In this document: positions 1-10,379 of the stretch, piece after piece
Position numbering within the stretch: position 1 is the stretch's first letter
Layout: every line of letters starts with the position of its first letter
DNA from: Conidiobolus incongruus B7586
Taxonomy: Eukaryota > Entomophthoromycota > Entomophthoromycetes > Entomophthorales > Conidiobolaceae
DNA: 14,299 nucleotides
Reading direction: 5' to 3'
Assembly (NCBI GenBank): GCA_000697335.1
Contig: JNEM01012837.1
Span: 1 to 14,299, forward strand
Notes under the pieces: generated by a model
The model's input: only the letters and a program-made list of their open reading frames with translations
Told to the model about the DNA's origin: nothing
Database searches by the model: none
Translations under genes and position numbers: made by a program

Positions 1-806
1 TTTTTTTAATTTTAAAAAATTCATATTATATAAAATTTACAATAATACTCAAAAAAATAAAGAATTTTTATAACATTGTTTTTATTGATAATATTTAATT
101 ATATTTTCAAATTATTTCAATATAAATAGAGTTATTTAAATATTTAATTTTTTTTAAACATTATTGCAAAAAATTTATTAATATTTATATAAATAATAAT
201 TCTTGAAATTTATATAAATATTAATATATATTTAATAAGCACTTGATATTTATTAAGTTAGCTATTATATATTAGGAAACTAAACTTTCACAAAAAAGCA
301 TTTAATTAGTATTATAATAAATGAAATAAATATAATTAATTTAAAATTATTTGAGATAAAAATTATTTGATAATAAAACTATCAATGAAAAATATATTTC
401 TAAATTATTATTTAAAAATTAATTAAAATTAATTTTTTATTTAATAAAAATAAAAATAATAATTTTATATTTATAACCAATAATATTGCAACAATCATTT
501 TATTTAAGGTAAAGGTGTTATCTATACTTTTAATCTAATATGGTCACTAATAATAGACTATAAAATGATTTGCTATATTAGCTATTCAAATGAATTAAAT
601 GGACAATAATTTATGCTAGATTAAAATATAGAAATATCAATTTTTAAAACAGATAAAATAGAATAACTGTCATATATCTATCCAATTAATCCATATATAT
701 TTACCTTTTATGTCAGTTTACCCATAATTTATCTTTTATCCTATTTTCCCTTAAATTGATCCATTCTCATCTCAGTATAATGGAGGAAATACAACAGAGA
801 TCTATT

Positions 807-838
807 TACCTACCTATCTATCTATCTATTCATTCATC
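807..838. repeat. Tetranucleotide microsatellite (TACC/TATC/TTCA)
   Basis: A run of tetranucleotide units on the plus strand changes from TACC to TATC to ATTC units. It lies inside the pyrimidine-rich part of the CG-free stretch. It is an imperfect simple repeat with no sign of function. Confidence 0.7.
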
Positions 839-1102
839 AACCTACCCAATTATCTAGCTATAACACTAAGTCTCTATCAAAGATTTCCAATAAAACTCCA
901 TAACTATATTCTAATCCTATTACTTATCAATAATCCAACTTAATTCAATATAATTATCCTAGTTTCCAGCACTAGAATAATATAATAACAATATTAATCA
1001 TTATATGTAAAGTTTAATTTAAGATAGATCTTTTAAGAGAGGATAATTATAATAAAATTATATTTAGTTTATATAAATTATAAATAACACTTGGGTTGGT
1101 AA

Positions 1103-1127
1103 AGCTAATAATTAGCTGGTATAAAAG
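1103..1127 (+). promoter_or_regulatory. Inverted repeat next to a TATA-like box (weak)
   Basis: A 7-bp inverted repeat, AGCTAAT then ATTAGCT with one base between (1103-1117), is followed directly by TATAAAAG (1120-1127). Together with the GGTTGGT just upstream it resembles a core promoter or the promoter part of a decayed repeat. No open frame follows, so it may be chance in AT-rich DNA. Confidence 0.2.
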
Positions 1128-1711
1128 GAAGTTCAATAGTTTTAAAGTTAAAAATATACTTTGAAGGAAAATAACAAAATGATAAGTTAATTGAATTAAA
1201 CTAATAAGAGAAATAAGAAATAACAATTAGCAAATTAATATAATATTAATTTTTATCAATTCTTGAATTGGGATATATAATTATCATTTTAATATATTTT
1301 AGCATTTTTAATTTAACAATTATATTTAATCTCACCACTTGTTATAAAGTTATTTTATATATATTTTACAAATATAGCTATATTAATAGAGTATTGATAT
1401 TTAGATATAATATATATTAAGCTTGAATTGATTTGATATAAATAACAAAGATAAAATGTTAAATGATTAATATATAACATTATCACATTGTATCAGTTTG
1501 ATGACAGAGTAAGATATATCAGATTGATATGAAATTAGTTTCAAACATTTTTTTTCAAAATGGGTTATACATATCAAAATCATCACTCAAATAATAATAA
1601 TAGACTTGCTACCACATTTCAAAAAAAATATAATTGTTTACATATTTTGAGATGACAGGATAATTTATTGGTACCATTTAAAGAATTTCTTATTAGATCA
1701 TATTTATTTAC

Positions 1712-3256
1712 TCGATAATCTTTTTAATTTTATATCTATATATCAAATTCACATTTAGACTGTATATCATAATTACATATATTGACATTGAGAGCCATTG
1801 AGCATATGAATAAATAATAGTCTTCAATATACGCATCTTTAAATAGCTATATATTCATTAATAAATATGATATAAATTTATCAATGATTTATTATTAGAT
1901 ATTATCAATTTCAAGTAGTATAATTTAATATTTGAATTTGGTTGAAAAATATTAAAATATTCAAAACTTGTTACTAAAAAAATATTTTTAAATTTTATTA
2001 ATAATTACTTATATAATTTACTATCTCTCATAAAAAATTATTTATTTATTAAAAATAACATCTATTAATCCGAATTTGAGGGAAAAGAATACTTTCAATT
2101 GATCAATAACAAGAATAAACGATATAGTTAAAATGTAATATGATTATTATAACTATGGATTCTATATTTGATTTTAACAATCGTCATAATAATTTATAGT
2201 ATTTAGAAAAATATAATGAAAATTTTTCCGAAAATATTTCGCAATTTTTATAAATTAATTAATTTTAAAAAAATTTTTATTATAAAAATAATTTTAATAT
2301 TATTATTATTTCTTTTAATTATTATGGAATTAATAGTTTAAAACTTAATTGAGTATTTATGAAATTTATATTATTTTATTAATTTTTTTTCCTTTATTGT
2401 ATAGAGTTTGAAAATATATTTAATTGAAAAAAAATATTAAAAACTCATATTATCATAATATAAGTACATAATATCTGAATTTTGTATTGTTTAATAATTA
2501 ATATAATATTAGAAATATAATTATTTAAAAGGTGGAAAACTGATAATGATTTTGAATTTTTTAACTTGAATGAGTATATTAAAAATAAATATTAACAAAA
2601 ATAATATATGAACGAAAATTTGTTTTTTTATTATATAAATTTATATTTAATTTACTATAGTCCATTTTAACAAATAAAAAACCTTATTAAGTTTTAATAC
2701 CAATAAATTATACAACTTGATATATTTGAAAATATCTCAATAATTATTTACTTATGACATTAGTATAAAGAATTTTAAATTATTTTTATTGAAATATCCA
2801 GAAATAAGTATTTTGAATTCGTAAATTTAATATATAGTTTTATTAATATATTTACTCATATTCATTTTAATCTTCTTATAGCAGTCCCATTAAATTCATT
2901 TATTTATATTTTCATTATACTTATCTATTACACACTAATTCTAAAATCCAAGGAATACTCATGATTGTATCCTAGTTCAAATTACTTAAAATTCAAGTTG
3001 GTATATAATAATTTTACCAATCAAAATTATAAAATTCAAAAATAATTGAAACAATACGTTTTAATGAATATATTTAAAGAGAACAAATAATTAATTTATT
3101 TCTATTTGAATATATTTGAAATCTATCAAATAATTTTCTACTAAAATCCTGTTTTCATAAATTATTAAAATGGATGAATAGCGATCCGTAAAAATCAAAA
3201 CTATATTGATCATTTTTAGATATATTAAATACTATGCTAAAATTAATGGACATCTT
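1712..3256. other. AT-rich intergenic DNA, no gene seen
   Basis: Short A/T runs and frequent stops fill all frames. CG dinucleotides reappear here (for example near 1712, 1830, 2072 and 2229), so this part does not share the CG-free state of the transposon block. I see no RNA gene, repeat array or protein motif. Confidence 0.6.
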
Positions 3257-3262
3257 TTTATT
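3257..3262 (-). terminator. Possible polyadenylation signal AATAAA
   Basis: On the minus strand AATAAA lies about 46 bases after the stop codon of the HSF-type gene. The position suits a cleavage and polyadenylation signal, but the hexamer is common by chance in DNA this AT-rich. Confidence 0.35.
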
Positions 3263-3307
3263 AATACTTTAGTTTTAACATCTTCTTATAGTATACTGTT
3301 ACTAAAC

Positions 3308-3858
3308 TTATTTCTTTCTTTTCTTGGGTTGTAATCCGGATGGTTCTATTAAGATAAACTTGAACTCATTGTTGTTAGACCTGGTTTTACAATCCCGCTT
3401 GATCTTATATATATCCTCAGGACAATCTCTTCTGAAGTAAGGGTGATAGAAAGCTGAACACTTGCTCATAGGCCCCTTTTTATTCTGTCGACGGTCAGTA
3501 ATTCTTGTAAAGCCATAAGCCTATATTGTTTATTAATTTCATAATAAATAAGGTTATGAAATATTTAGTTACTTACTAACAATTGGCGAGAGAAAGAATA
3601 CATGCTTTTGTTTCTAAATCTTGTATGTAACTCATGCTGAACGAATAAGTCATTATCTGGTATGTAGAAACTATCACCTTCCTGCGACCATTTAATATAT
3701 TCCGAATTTTTTACTACACTAATCAGTTGAGAAAATGATGGAATGTAAAAATCCAAAGAATTAATGGAAATGTTCATAATATTCATGATAAATATACTTA
3801 CCGATATAGTTTTAAAGGAAATGATTCTGATTTTCGCATATTCAAACAATATCACCAT
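3308..3858 (-). CDS. Small HSF-type DNA-binding domain protein, two exons
   Basis: This is probably a nuclear transcription factor of the heat-shock-factor fold. Exon 1 (3858-3577) and exon 2 (3520-3308) join in phase 0 to give 164 residues. The HSF winged helix runs from about residue 37 to 138. It has the helix ending YIKWS, then GDSFYI, DLF, the recognition helix SFSRQL, and YGF just after the splice. The second half shows FYHPYFRRDCPEDIYKIKRD, close to the family's HP-F-R--PE---IKR ending. By eye the first part, from residue 38 to YGF, aligns with human HSF1 without gaps. The C-terminus PKKRKK looks like a nuclear localisation signal. There is no coiled-coil trimerisation region and no room for one, since most HSFs are several hundred residues long. 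The start is uncertain: Met1, Met25 and Met28 all precede the domain, and the N-terminal 30 residues look non-coding. Its GC content and varied codons differ sharply from the surroundings, so it looks like a maintained host gene. The target genes are unknown. Confidence 0.85.
3521..3576 (-). other. 56-nt intron of the HSF-type gene
   Basis: On the minus strand the donor is GTAAGT (3576-3571) and the acceptor is ATAG (ending at 3521), with an ATTAATAAAC branch-like stretch before it. Reading through the intron reaches a stop within four codons. Splicing it out places RQLL next to AYGF, which restores the family spacing of two residues between RQL and YGF. That spacing is the main evidence for the intron. 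Confidence 0.88.
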
Positions 3859-5230
3859 GGGATGAAGCTAACTGAATACCTTATAAAAATAACATAAACT
3901 CAAATAGAAAATGAGTGTTAAATTCTATTTATTCAATTAAAATAAACCTCAAGATAATGTGAAATCAGTAGTATATAACTTAGATCTAGCAATCACACTT
4001 ATCTGAAAGAGTGAAAGCTTACTAGTAAAAATTCAAAGAATTTTTTTATAACTCCAGATATTACAGTTATACCAAGACTAAACTTTTATAATTCGTAATA
4101 AAAACAAGTTTAAACTTAATAACCAATCATCATTAAATATTTTGATATTCACTTTTAATTGATCATCTGAATGAAGTAAATAATATTTGAATCATGATCA
4201 ATTTGCTTTTATCGAAGATCAAATTTAATTGATCAATTTTCCAGTAAAATGTTAATATTATATTTTATTATTATTCTAAATATTTGTGTTATATAAGTTA
4301 ATTCTTCGTTTAATTCAATATAAAAAAATCAAATATTATATTTAATAATGTATCAAAAAGATATATATACATATATAATGATTAAAAGATAAAAGATTAA
4401 TACTTATATTGATTCGATTTTAAGTCATTATGCAAAGGGTGGTACGATTGAAAATTCTTACAAGTTCATTTAAGTTATATTAAATAAAATAATAGAAAAT
4501 TTATCTAATATAAATATAACAAATATCATTTATAAAATTAATATACTAATTTGAAAAATCATAATTATACTTATCTATTTTAAAAAATGTTAATTTTAAA
4601 ATTACAACAATTAAAAAAGCCAAAACTTATTGTTGAATTGCTCATATACTGATAAAAATAACTGATTACGTTTATAATGGATCATTAAGTAGTTAAAATT
4701 TTTTGACTATAATCATTCGTAAATATTTTAAAGTAATTACTAAGATTTATTTATATAGCAATATTATATTATATAATATAATTAAGAAAAGGATTATATA
4801 TATTTAATCTATGTAGTTTTATTTTGAATAGATTAGCTATAGTAATCTCTCTATATCATATATATATATATATATATGTTCAATAAATCTAATATATTTT
4901 TCATTAATTCGAAAAAAAAATTAGTTTTAAATGGTATTATTATTATTATAAATATAAAAAAATGTATTATGATAAAATATTCCCAATTTTGAGTTGCAAG
5001 TTGTTATATATTAGAAATGTAATTAATTTTGCATTAAATATTTATTTTGAAGTAATTATTAAGAATAATATATTAGTGCAATTATTACATTTTATTTATT
5101 TTATCAAATTTATTACTTATTATCAAAAATCAAATTATTAAGATATTATATAATTCAGATATATATTAAAAAATATAATAATAACTGTACTTACAATCAA
5201 ATCGTACCAAATTCTTTGATAAATTTTATT
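3859..5230. other. AT-rich intergenic DNA upstream of the HSF-type gene
   Basis: No coding frame or RNA gene is visible. The HSF-type gene's promoter should lie in the first few hundred bases. A TATA-like TTTTTATAAGG on the minus strand sits roughly 40 bases before the first ATG, but it is weak in this background. I found no convincing array of alternating GAA/TTC heat-shock elements. A 12-bp palindrome AATTGATCAATT lies at 4227-4238. Confidence 0.5.
4858..4877. repeat. (AT)10 microsatellite
   Basis: A pure 20-bp alternating AT run. Simple repeats of this kind are expected in such DNA. Confidence 0.8.
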
Positions 5231-5291
5231 TAAATATGATTTGATTTTAATTCTTATATAACAGTAGACTTTGTTATTCATTATAGTATTG

Positions 5292-5691
5292 ATGTGGAAT
5301 AATCTTGCACAACACTCAAGAAACTCCGATTACCAAACTGATTCAATAAGTCACATTGGAGGTACCTCACTTCATGAACTGGTTGAACTTATCACTTTCT
5401 GCCCATAATTCATCTATGTCCATAACAGTCAATAATGGAAACTAATATTAGCATAAGCAAACTAATAAACAAAACTTTATACCTTCATTTCAAAAGTATC
5501 CAGTCTCTTAGTTTTCCTCGTAATACTCACAAAAATATTGAGTATTTACTTTATTCGCAGTAAGTTATTTCACCTAATTTGGTGAACTTCATTAATTTCC
5601 CCTAATTTGTGGTAACCTATTGTTTATCACTGACAATTCCTCGTTTAAGCTCTTAAAACTTATTTCTTACAGCGGTTACAGTTACCAATAA
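5292..5691 (+). CDS. Possible spliced small gene or gene remnant, unidentified
   Basis: This island is markedly less AT-rich than its flanks and contains CG. On the plus strand an ATG at 5292 opens 38 codons (MWNNLAQHSRNSDYQTDS at the start) and stops at 5408. A second open segment, 5504-5559 (starting SLSFPRNTHK), follows a CAG and ends at a good donor, GTAAGT (5560). A strong acceptor, TTTCTTACAG, ends at 5672, and the frame then closes with HGYSYQ and a stop at 5691. I cannot place the splice joining the first two segments with confidence. The minus strand also has protein-like pieces, among them a short exon-like segment (about 5373-5447, containing MDIDELWAESDK) preceded by a TGCTAAT branch site and TTAG acceptor. 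The strand is therefore uncertain, and no family is recognised. It may be a real small gene with several short exons, or a decayed one. Confidence 0.35.
5560..5672 (+). other. Candidate 113-nt intron in the unidentified island
   Basis: GTAAGT at 5560 and a pyrimidine-rich TTTCTTACAG ending at 5672 make the best donor and acceptor pair in the window after the HSF-type intron. Joining them keeps the frame open for a few codons to a stop. It depends on the plus strand being the coding one. Confidence 0.35.
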
Positions 5692-5730
5692 TATAAATAA
5701 AAATTATATAAAATTTTAAAAATATAAATA

Positions 5731-6844
5731 CGATATATTAAAATAATTATTTTATGAAAAAAAAAATTATAAACTTTTAGCATTAAATAGAATATATAAA
5801 ATAATATCTTATTATAATTAAATGTGAATTTAATTAAAGCTGGATTAAACTATATTATTGAATTGATTTTTATTATTGAAATAAATGGATAATTAGATAA
5901 TACTATGATATAATTAATTATTTCAATTTAAATTGTTTATCAATATTGGAAATATATTATTGCCATTCTTAAGTCAAAATGTTCCAAAGTTTATTTCTCT
6001 ACAAGAAAAGATAAACATTTACTTTATTATTATTTGAAATTATAATTTTATAATATAACTTTATATTATCAAAAATTTTTTTCATATATTAAATTATTAA
6101 AACTAGAATGAAAAATTTATTTTATCTAAATTTTAATTTTTAAATTTTTTTTTATATTATCCTTATTTATTTTTTGAAATTGGAAATTGGAAAAAAATAT
6201 ACTTATATAATAGATTTAGTTTTAGTTAATAAATTTATTTGAATAATAATTTATCAATAATATATATAATTAAAATATATTATTATTATAATATAATGGA
6301 ATTTGCTAGTTTAATATATAATAGTTCAAATAGTGAGTTGAGTATTTTATTTTTTTTATTTTAATAAAATATAAAAAGCTATAGAAAAAGTAATTTTATT
6401 TTAATAATTAGTATTTATTTTTTTTAATAACATCTCCTTATTAGTGACATTTATTAAATATATTTAAAATTTTTTTATAATTTAACCTTAAAGTTATAGC
6501 TTTAGTTTTAAAATACAGATTTAAAATTGATTAAATCTTTTTTTTGAATCCAAATCTTTAATTAATTAAAAAAGGCTAATTATAGTGATTTATATTTAGT
6601 AAATAAGATAGATATATTAATAAAGATCATTAATTTTTAACAAAGTTTTAATAATTTCAGTGTCTTATTATTAACAGACTAGTTCTCTAAATTCATATAT
6701 ATATTTCTTTATAATTTGATTGATTATAAGTTATATAACTATTATATACTTTTATATCTTAATTAATTATATAAATAATATTGAATTATTTAATAGATTA
6801 GGTTCTTCTTTTCCTTTTTATTTTTATTATTTTTTTATTTTTTA
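5731..6844. other. AT-rich spacer with no visible feature
   Basis: This is extremely AT-rich sequence with long A and T runs, no CG dinucleotide by eye, and no open frame or motif. It is the left flank of the Tc1-like element. Confidence 0.6.
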
Positions 6845-6846
6845 TA
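6845..6846. repeat. Left TA target-site duplication of the Tc1-like element
   Basis: TA directly precedes the left inverted repeat, and TA directly follows the right one (14129-14130). This is the duplication that Tc1/mariner transposases make. Confidence 0.75.
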
Positions 6847-6904
6847 CACTAACCTGTAAAAATAAGTTATAAAATCAAAAATATATATATTTTAATTAAT
6901 AACT
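6847..6904 (+). repeat. Left terminal inverted repeat of the Tc1-like element
   Basis: It begins CACTAACCTGTAAAAATAAG and matches the reverse complement of 14071-14128 at 51 of 58 positions without gaps. Five of the seven differences are transitions. It should contain the transposase-binding site. Confidence 0.85.
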
Positions 6905-7723
6905 AAAACAATTATATATATTAGATTATTTGAAACTATAATATATAATTAAGGTATATTATTTAATAATAAATAAATATATTTAGATATATTTAGTAAA
7001 CTATTAGCAAAAATATTAACCCTTAATATTTAACTAAGGTGAGTTATAGATTTGTGGGTTTTTGAGATAAAGGGATATATTTAACAATATATAACCATAT
7101 CTTTTTTCTCTCTTTATTATTATTTTATATAATATTTTATAGATATACTAAATTTTTTTTATTAGTATTATTATACTTAAATCCCTCTCTAAAAAAATCT
7201 ATTTGTATATTAATCAACTTTATAAAAAAGGTAAATTAACTTGTAATATTGCTAGAATTACTAGTGTTAACTAGTTTACTATAGTTAAGGTTATTAAGAA
7301 TAATAATAAAAAAACATTTAAACTTAAACTTAAGTGTGTTAAGATTATAAATAAATATAATAAGTATATTTGTAGGTTAGTTAATATAAGTAAATATAAT
7401 ACTATTATAAAAATACAACAGGAACTATAAAACTATACAAGAATATTAATTAGCACTAATACTATTATATGTATTTTATATTAACATAGATACTATTTAC
7501 ACTTTAAGAAAAAACACCCCCAACTAAAAATATCCCACTATAAAACTAGGCAAGAGTTTAAATGTTACTACTAATATTAAATTAAAACTAATTAGAGTAA
7601 GGTTATTTAGTTTAATGAAACAAAATATACCTTAGTAAATTTAATAAAAAAACTAGATACTTTAAAAAAAATATAGAACTATTTTGTAACTATAATGTTA
7701 ATTTTACCTAAAAGTATAATAGT

Positions 7724-7728
7724 GGATT
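7724..7728. repeat. Left 5-bp target-site duplication of the gypsy element
   Basis: GGATT here corresponds to AGGTT at 13439-13443. The two differ at two positions, both A/G transitions. With this pairing the transposase reading frame runs on across the insertion into its conserved glycine-rich block, which supports these boundaries over nearby alternatives. Confidence 0.6.
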
Positions 7729-8125
7729 TATAAATATATTGGTAGTTAAACTAATATAGTATAGAGGAAAACTTAATATAAAAGTAGTGTGGTGTAGAAC
7801 ATAGTAATATAATGTGGTTATAGTGTGTAAGTATAAACAAAGTTTAATTAAGCTTCAAACTAGGATGAGTCACTAATATATTAAGATTTATATTAGGTAG
7901 TGTTAATATCCTACAATATTAATAGAATGTAGTTTTAATTTTAAAAATAGTGTGAAAGTAAAAATAGTAAGAATTGAAAAGAAAAGAAGAACCTAGTTTA
8001 TTAGATAATTTAATACTATTTATACAATTAATTTAATTATATAAGTATAAATTAATCATATAATTTATAGTTAATTAGATTATATGAAAGTATATATAAG
8101 AATTTAAAGAACTAGTCTTTTAACA
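7729..8125 (-). repeat. 3' LTR of the gypsy element
   Basis: 397 bp, aligning without gaps to 13042-13438. In element orientation it begins TGTTAA. The start is fixed by the adjacent polypurine tract and the other end by the primer-binding site next to the partner LTR. I count 29 differences between the two copies, of which 28 are transitions. Confidence 0.9.
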
Positions 8126-8134
8126 CTCCCCTAG
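8126..8134 (-). other. Polypurine tract of the gypsy element
   Basis: On the minus strand CTAGGGGAG directly abuts the TGTTAA start of the 3' LTR, the expected place for plus-strand DNA priming. It is one of few G-runs in the element. Confidence 0.7.
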
Positions 8135-8164
8135 TAGGTTTTTTAAAGGAGACACACTCCCTAA

Positions 8165-8325
8165 TTTTTACAAATAGGTATAATAAGCTAAAGTATTCTT
8201 AATATTTTCTAGAGGTTCTTATATAGCTTCTTTAATAGGATAACCCATCCATTTTATATAAAAATAAAGCTTATTCCTAATAGATTTAAACTTAATTATG
8301 TAATTAACATAGTATTTTTCTTCTC
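8165..8325 (-). pseudogene. Chromodomain at the end of gypsy pol
   Basis: The translated minus strand shows the chromodomain pattern: an aromatic start, then YIKWMGYP, then EPLENIKN. It lies at the C-terminus of integrase, close to the 3' LTR. In chromoviruses this domain directs integration towards marked chromatin. It is part of a broken element. Confidence 0.75.
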
Positions 8326-8859
8326 TATCTTAATTAATAATTGGGTCTAGTTTTAAGGTTTTTAATCAATTAAGAAAAGTGTTAAAATCTTTAAAGTATG
8401 GTTTAATTTTGGATATGTGAAAGGTAAAGTTAATCCTCAAAGTTAGAAGTAATTCTAAAGTAATATTTTTAAAATTTAAATCAATAGATTAAATTTTATA
8501 GGGACTATAATATAATAATAAATATTTGGGATTTAAGCTAGATTTAAATAAGGTAGGTTTAAAGGTAGATTATTCTAAGTATACAAACATACTGGTTTTA
8601 TATTTAAGAGGGTTTCTGGATAACTTTGAGTATTGTTGTTCTATAATCCTTTAATTTTCTTCTAAGTTAAATTTAACAAGAAAATTAATATGTTTAATAT
8701 TAGATTAAAATTCAACAATATCCAAAGATAAGTTGATTTAAAGTTTTAGAGTAATTATTAAGTTAGGATGTTTGTTATAATTGATGAAATAAAAGCTAAA
8801 ACCTGTTGATTTATTGATAAAGGTGTTGAATGAATATTAGAGTTAGTAGATATAAGTAT

Positions 8860-9440
8860 CCTAATTTAACTAATTAGTGTTAATATAAGCTTTAATCATT
8901 TGCTTCAAGGTTTTAATAATTCTTTCAACAAGTTTATTGGTTTAGTGATAATTAGTAGTAAACATAGCTAGGTTAATTTTAAAGGAAAAGGATAATAACT
9001 TCTAGAATCAAGAGTTGAATTGTACATCTCTATCAGATATAATAGTTTGTAGAATTTTATAGTGGGTAAAAATATTAGAGAATAACAATTGTGCAATATC
9101 TTTAGCTATAGAAGTTTTAAAACAAGGAATAAAATAAATATATTTGGAAAATGAATTAATTACAATTAGTAAGTTATTATAACTATTTGTTGATTTAAGG
9201 ATTTCTATGAAATCAAGCTAGATTTGTTGTTAAATTTCATTAGGGACTTGTAAAGGAATAAGTTTACCATATTTTAATTGAGTATTATATTTAGTTCTTT
9301 AGCATATATTATAGGTATTGGTGTATTTCTAAACTGATTTAACTAGGGAAGGTTAGTAGTACCTTGTTTTAATTCTCTCAGCAGTTTTTAACTAGTTTTG
9401 ATGTCTTCCAACAAATAAGTTATAGCATTCATTAAATATT
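8860..9440 (-). pseudogene. Gypsy integrase region
   Basis: The integrase core is recognisable on the minus strand by a stretch like FSKYIYFIP followed by a block ending in ERIIKTLKQMI near 8890-8940, which matches the conserved end of retroviral-type integrase cores. The zinc-binding N-terminal part should lie near 9290-9440. It is degraded. Confidence 0.75.
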
Positions 9441-9769
9441 GTTTGTTAGATCTTGGGAATATTAGGAATATATAGACAATTATTATAGTATAGTAAGTTA
9501 TTGATAATTTTAAATCTTTTGACATATTTTAGTTGGTTTTCTAATAGTTTAGAGAGTTCTTCTTTAACTAAAATAAAGAAATTATTATTTAACAGTGTTT
9601 CTTAAAGTAATTTAATAAATTTTTTATTTCCTTCATTAATAATCATTGAGTTAATATTTGCTGGATTTTTACAATTAGAATAAAAAGGTAGGTATGTAAG
9701 ATTTTTTAATAAAGTATCTACAACATAGTTTTATTAACCTAAAAGATATTGAATAAAGAAAAGGTAAGC

Positions 9770-10130
9770 TTAGATAGTTTTAATCTATTTAACTTGTTTT
9801 CTTGATAAATGCTTCTGAGTATTTAAGTAGATAAGTGATTTATAATCTGTAAGTGCTAAAAAAAGGTTGTAGGATAAAAAATGTAAGTGATTTTTAATTA
9901 TTTCTACTAAAGTAAAGAGTTTTTATTTATAAACTAGGTATTTCAATTCAGCTGGTTTTATTTTTCTTAACCAGAATGTTATTAGTTTTAAGGTAACATT
10001 TATAAGGTTAAACTCAACCTATTCTCCTTCATTTATTATTTTATCCTATAGTTGTAGGGTAAAATATAAATTAAATTCAAACTAGGTTAACTATCTACTA
10101 ATTGTAAAAAAACTAGAGTTAGTAAAAATA
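9770..10130 (-). pseudogene. Gypsy RNase H region
   Basis: It lies between RT and integrase, with a stretch like ALTDYKSLIYL near 9830-9870 that corresponds to the DHKSL-type segment of Ty3/gypsy RNase H. It is degraded along with the rest of pol. Confidence 0.65.
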
Positions 10131-10379
10131 ATGGTAGGTAGTTTTAGATTAAAGATAGATAAAACAAAAGCATTAGTAATATAGAAAATCAAAACATTTA
10201 TACAGAAAGTGTATAGTGGGGTTTATTCAAAAAGAGAGTCTTTCTTCAAGAAATTAGTAAGAAAAGCAACAAATTTAATAAAAGAATCAATGAAATCTTT
10301 AAAGTAATTTAATAATCTAAGTATAGATATAAGCTAATCTTTGTTTATAAGTATAGTAAAAGCTTTAACACCATTGAGT

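Larger units (their letters stand above)
1..1711. other. AT-rich, CG-free stretch without a recognisable gene
   Basis: No open frame of useful length and no protein family is visible on either strand. Reading by eye, there is no CG dinucleotide from base 1 until about 1712, whereas the next 4 kb has one roughly every 100 bases. Between about 690 and 960 the plus strand is clearly pyrimidine-rich, unlike the A/T mixture around it. The absence of CG resembles the mutated transposon block at 6847-14128, so this may be an older, decayed repeat. No ends or motifs identify one. Confidence 0.5.

Noticed and set aside
3565-3576. HSF-type protein ending at the stop codon at 3565 as a 97-residue product
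   Set aside because: The last three codons lie in a GTAAGT donor. Splicing to 3520 restores the second half of the HSF domain with exact family spacing.
3777-3802. Additional intron starting at the GTAAGT near 3802 on the minus strand
   Set aside because: The reading frame runs through it into the domain, and no acceptor just before the domain start is convincing. It remains possible as a 5' non-coding exon boundary.
4227-4238. Palindrome AATTGATCAATT as an operator
   Set aside because: Twelve-base AT-rich palindromes are expected by chance here, and it is more than 350 bases from any gene start.
7730-7735. LTR edge at 7735/13048 with target duplication ATAAA/ACAAG
   Set aside because: The sequence fits TG...CA ends, but the supposed right duplication overlaps the LTR end that the polypurine tract fixes. 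The edge at 7729/13042 agrees with the primer site, the LTR alignment and the transposase frame.
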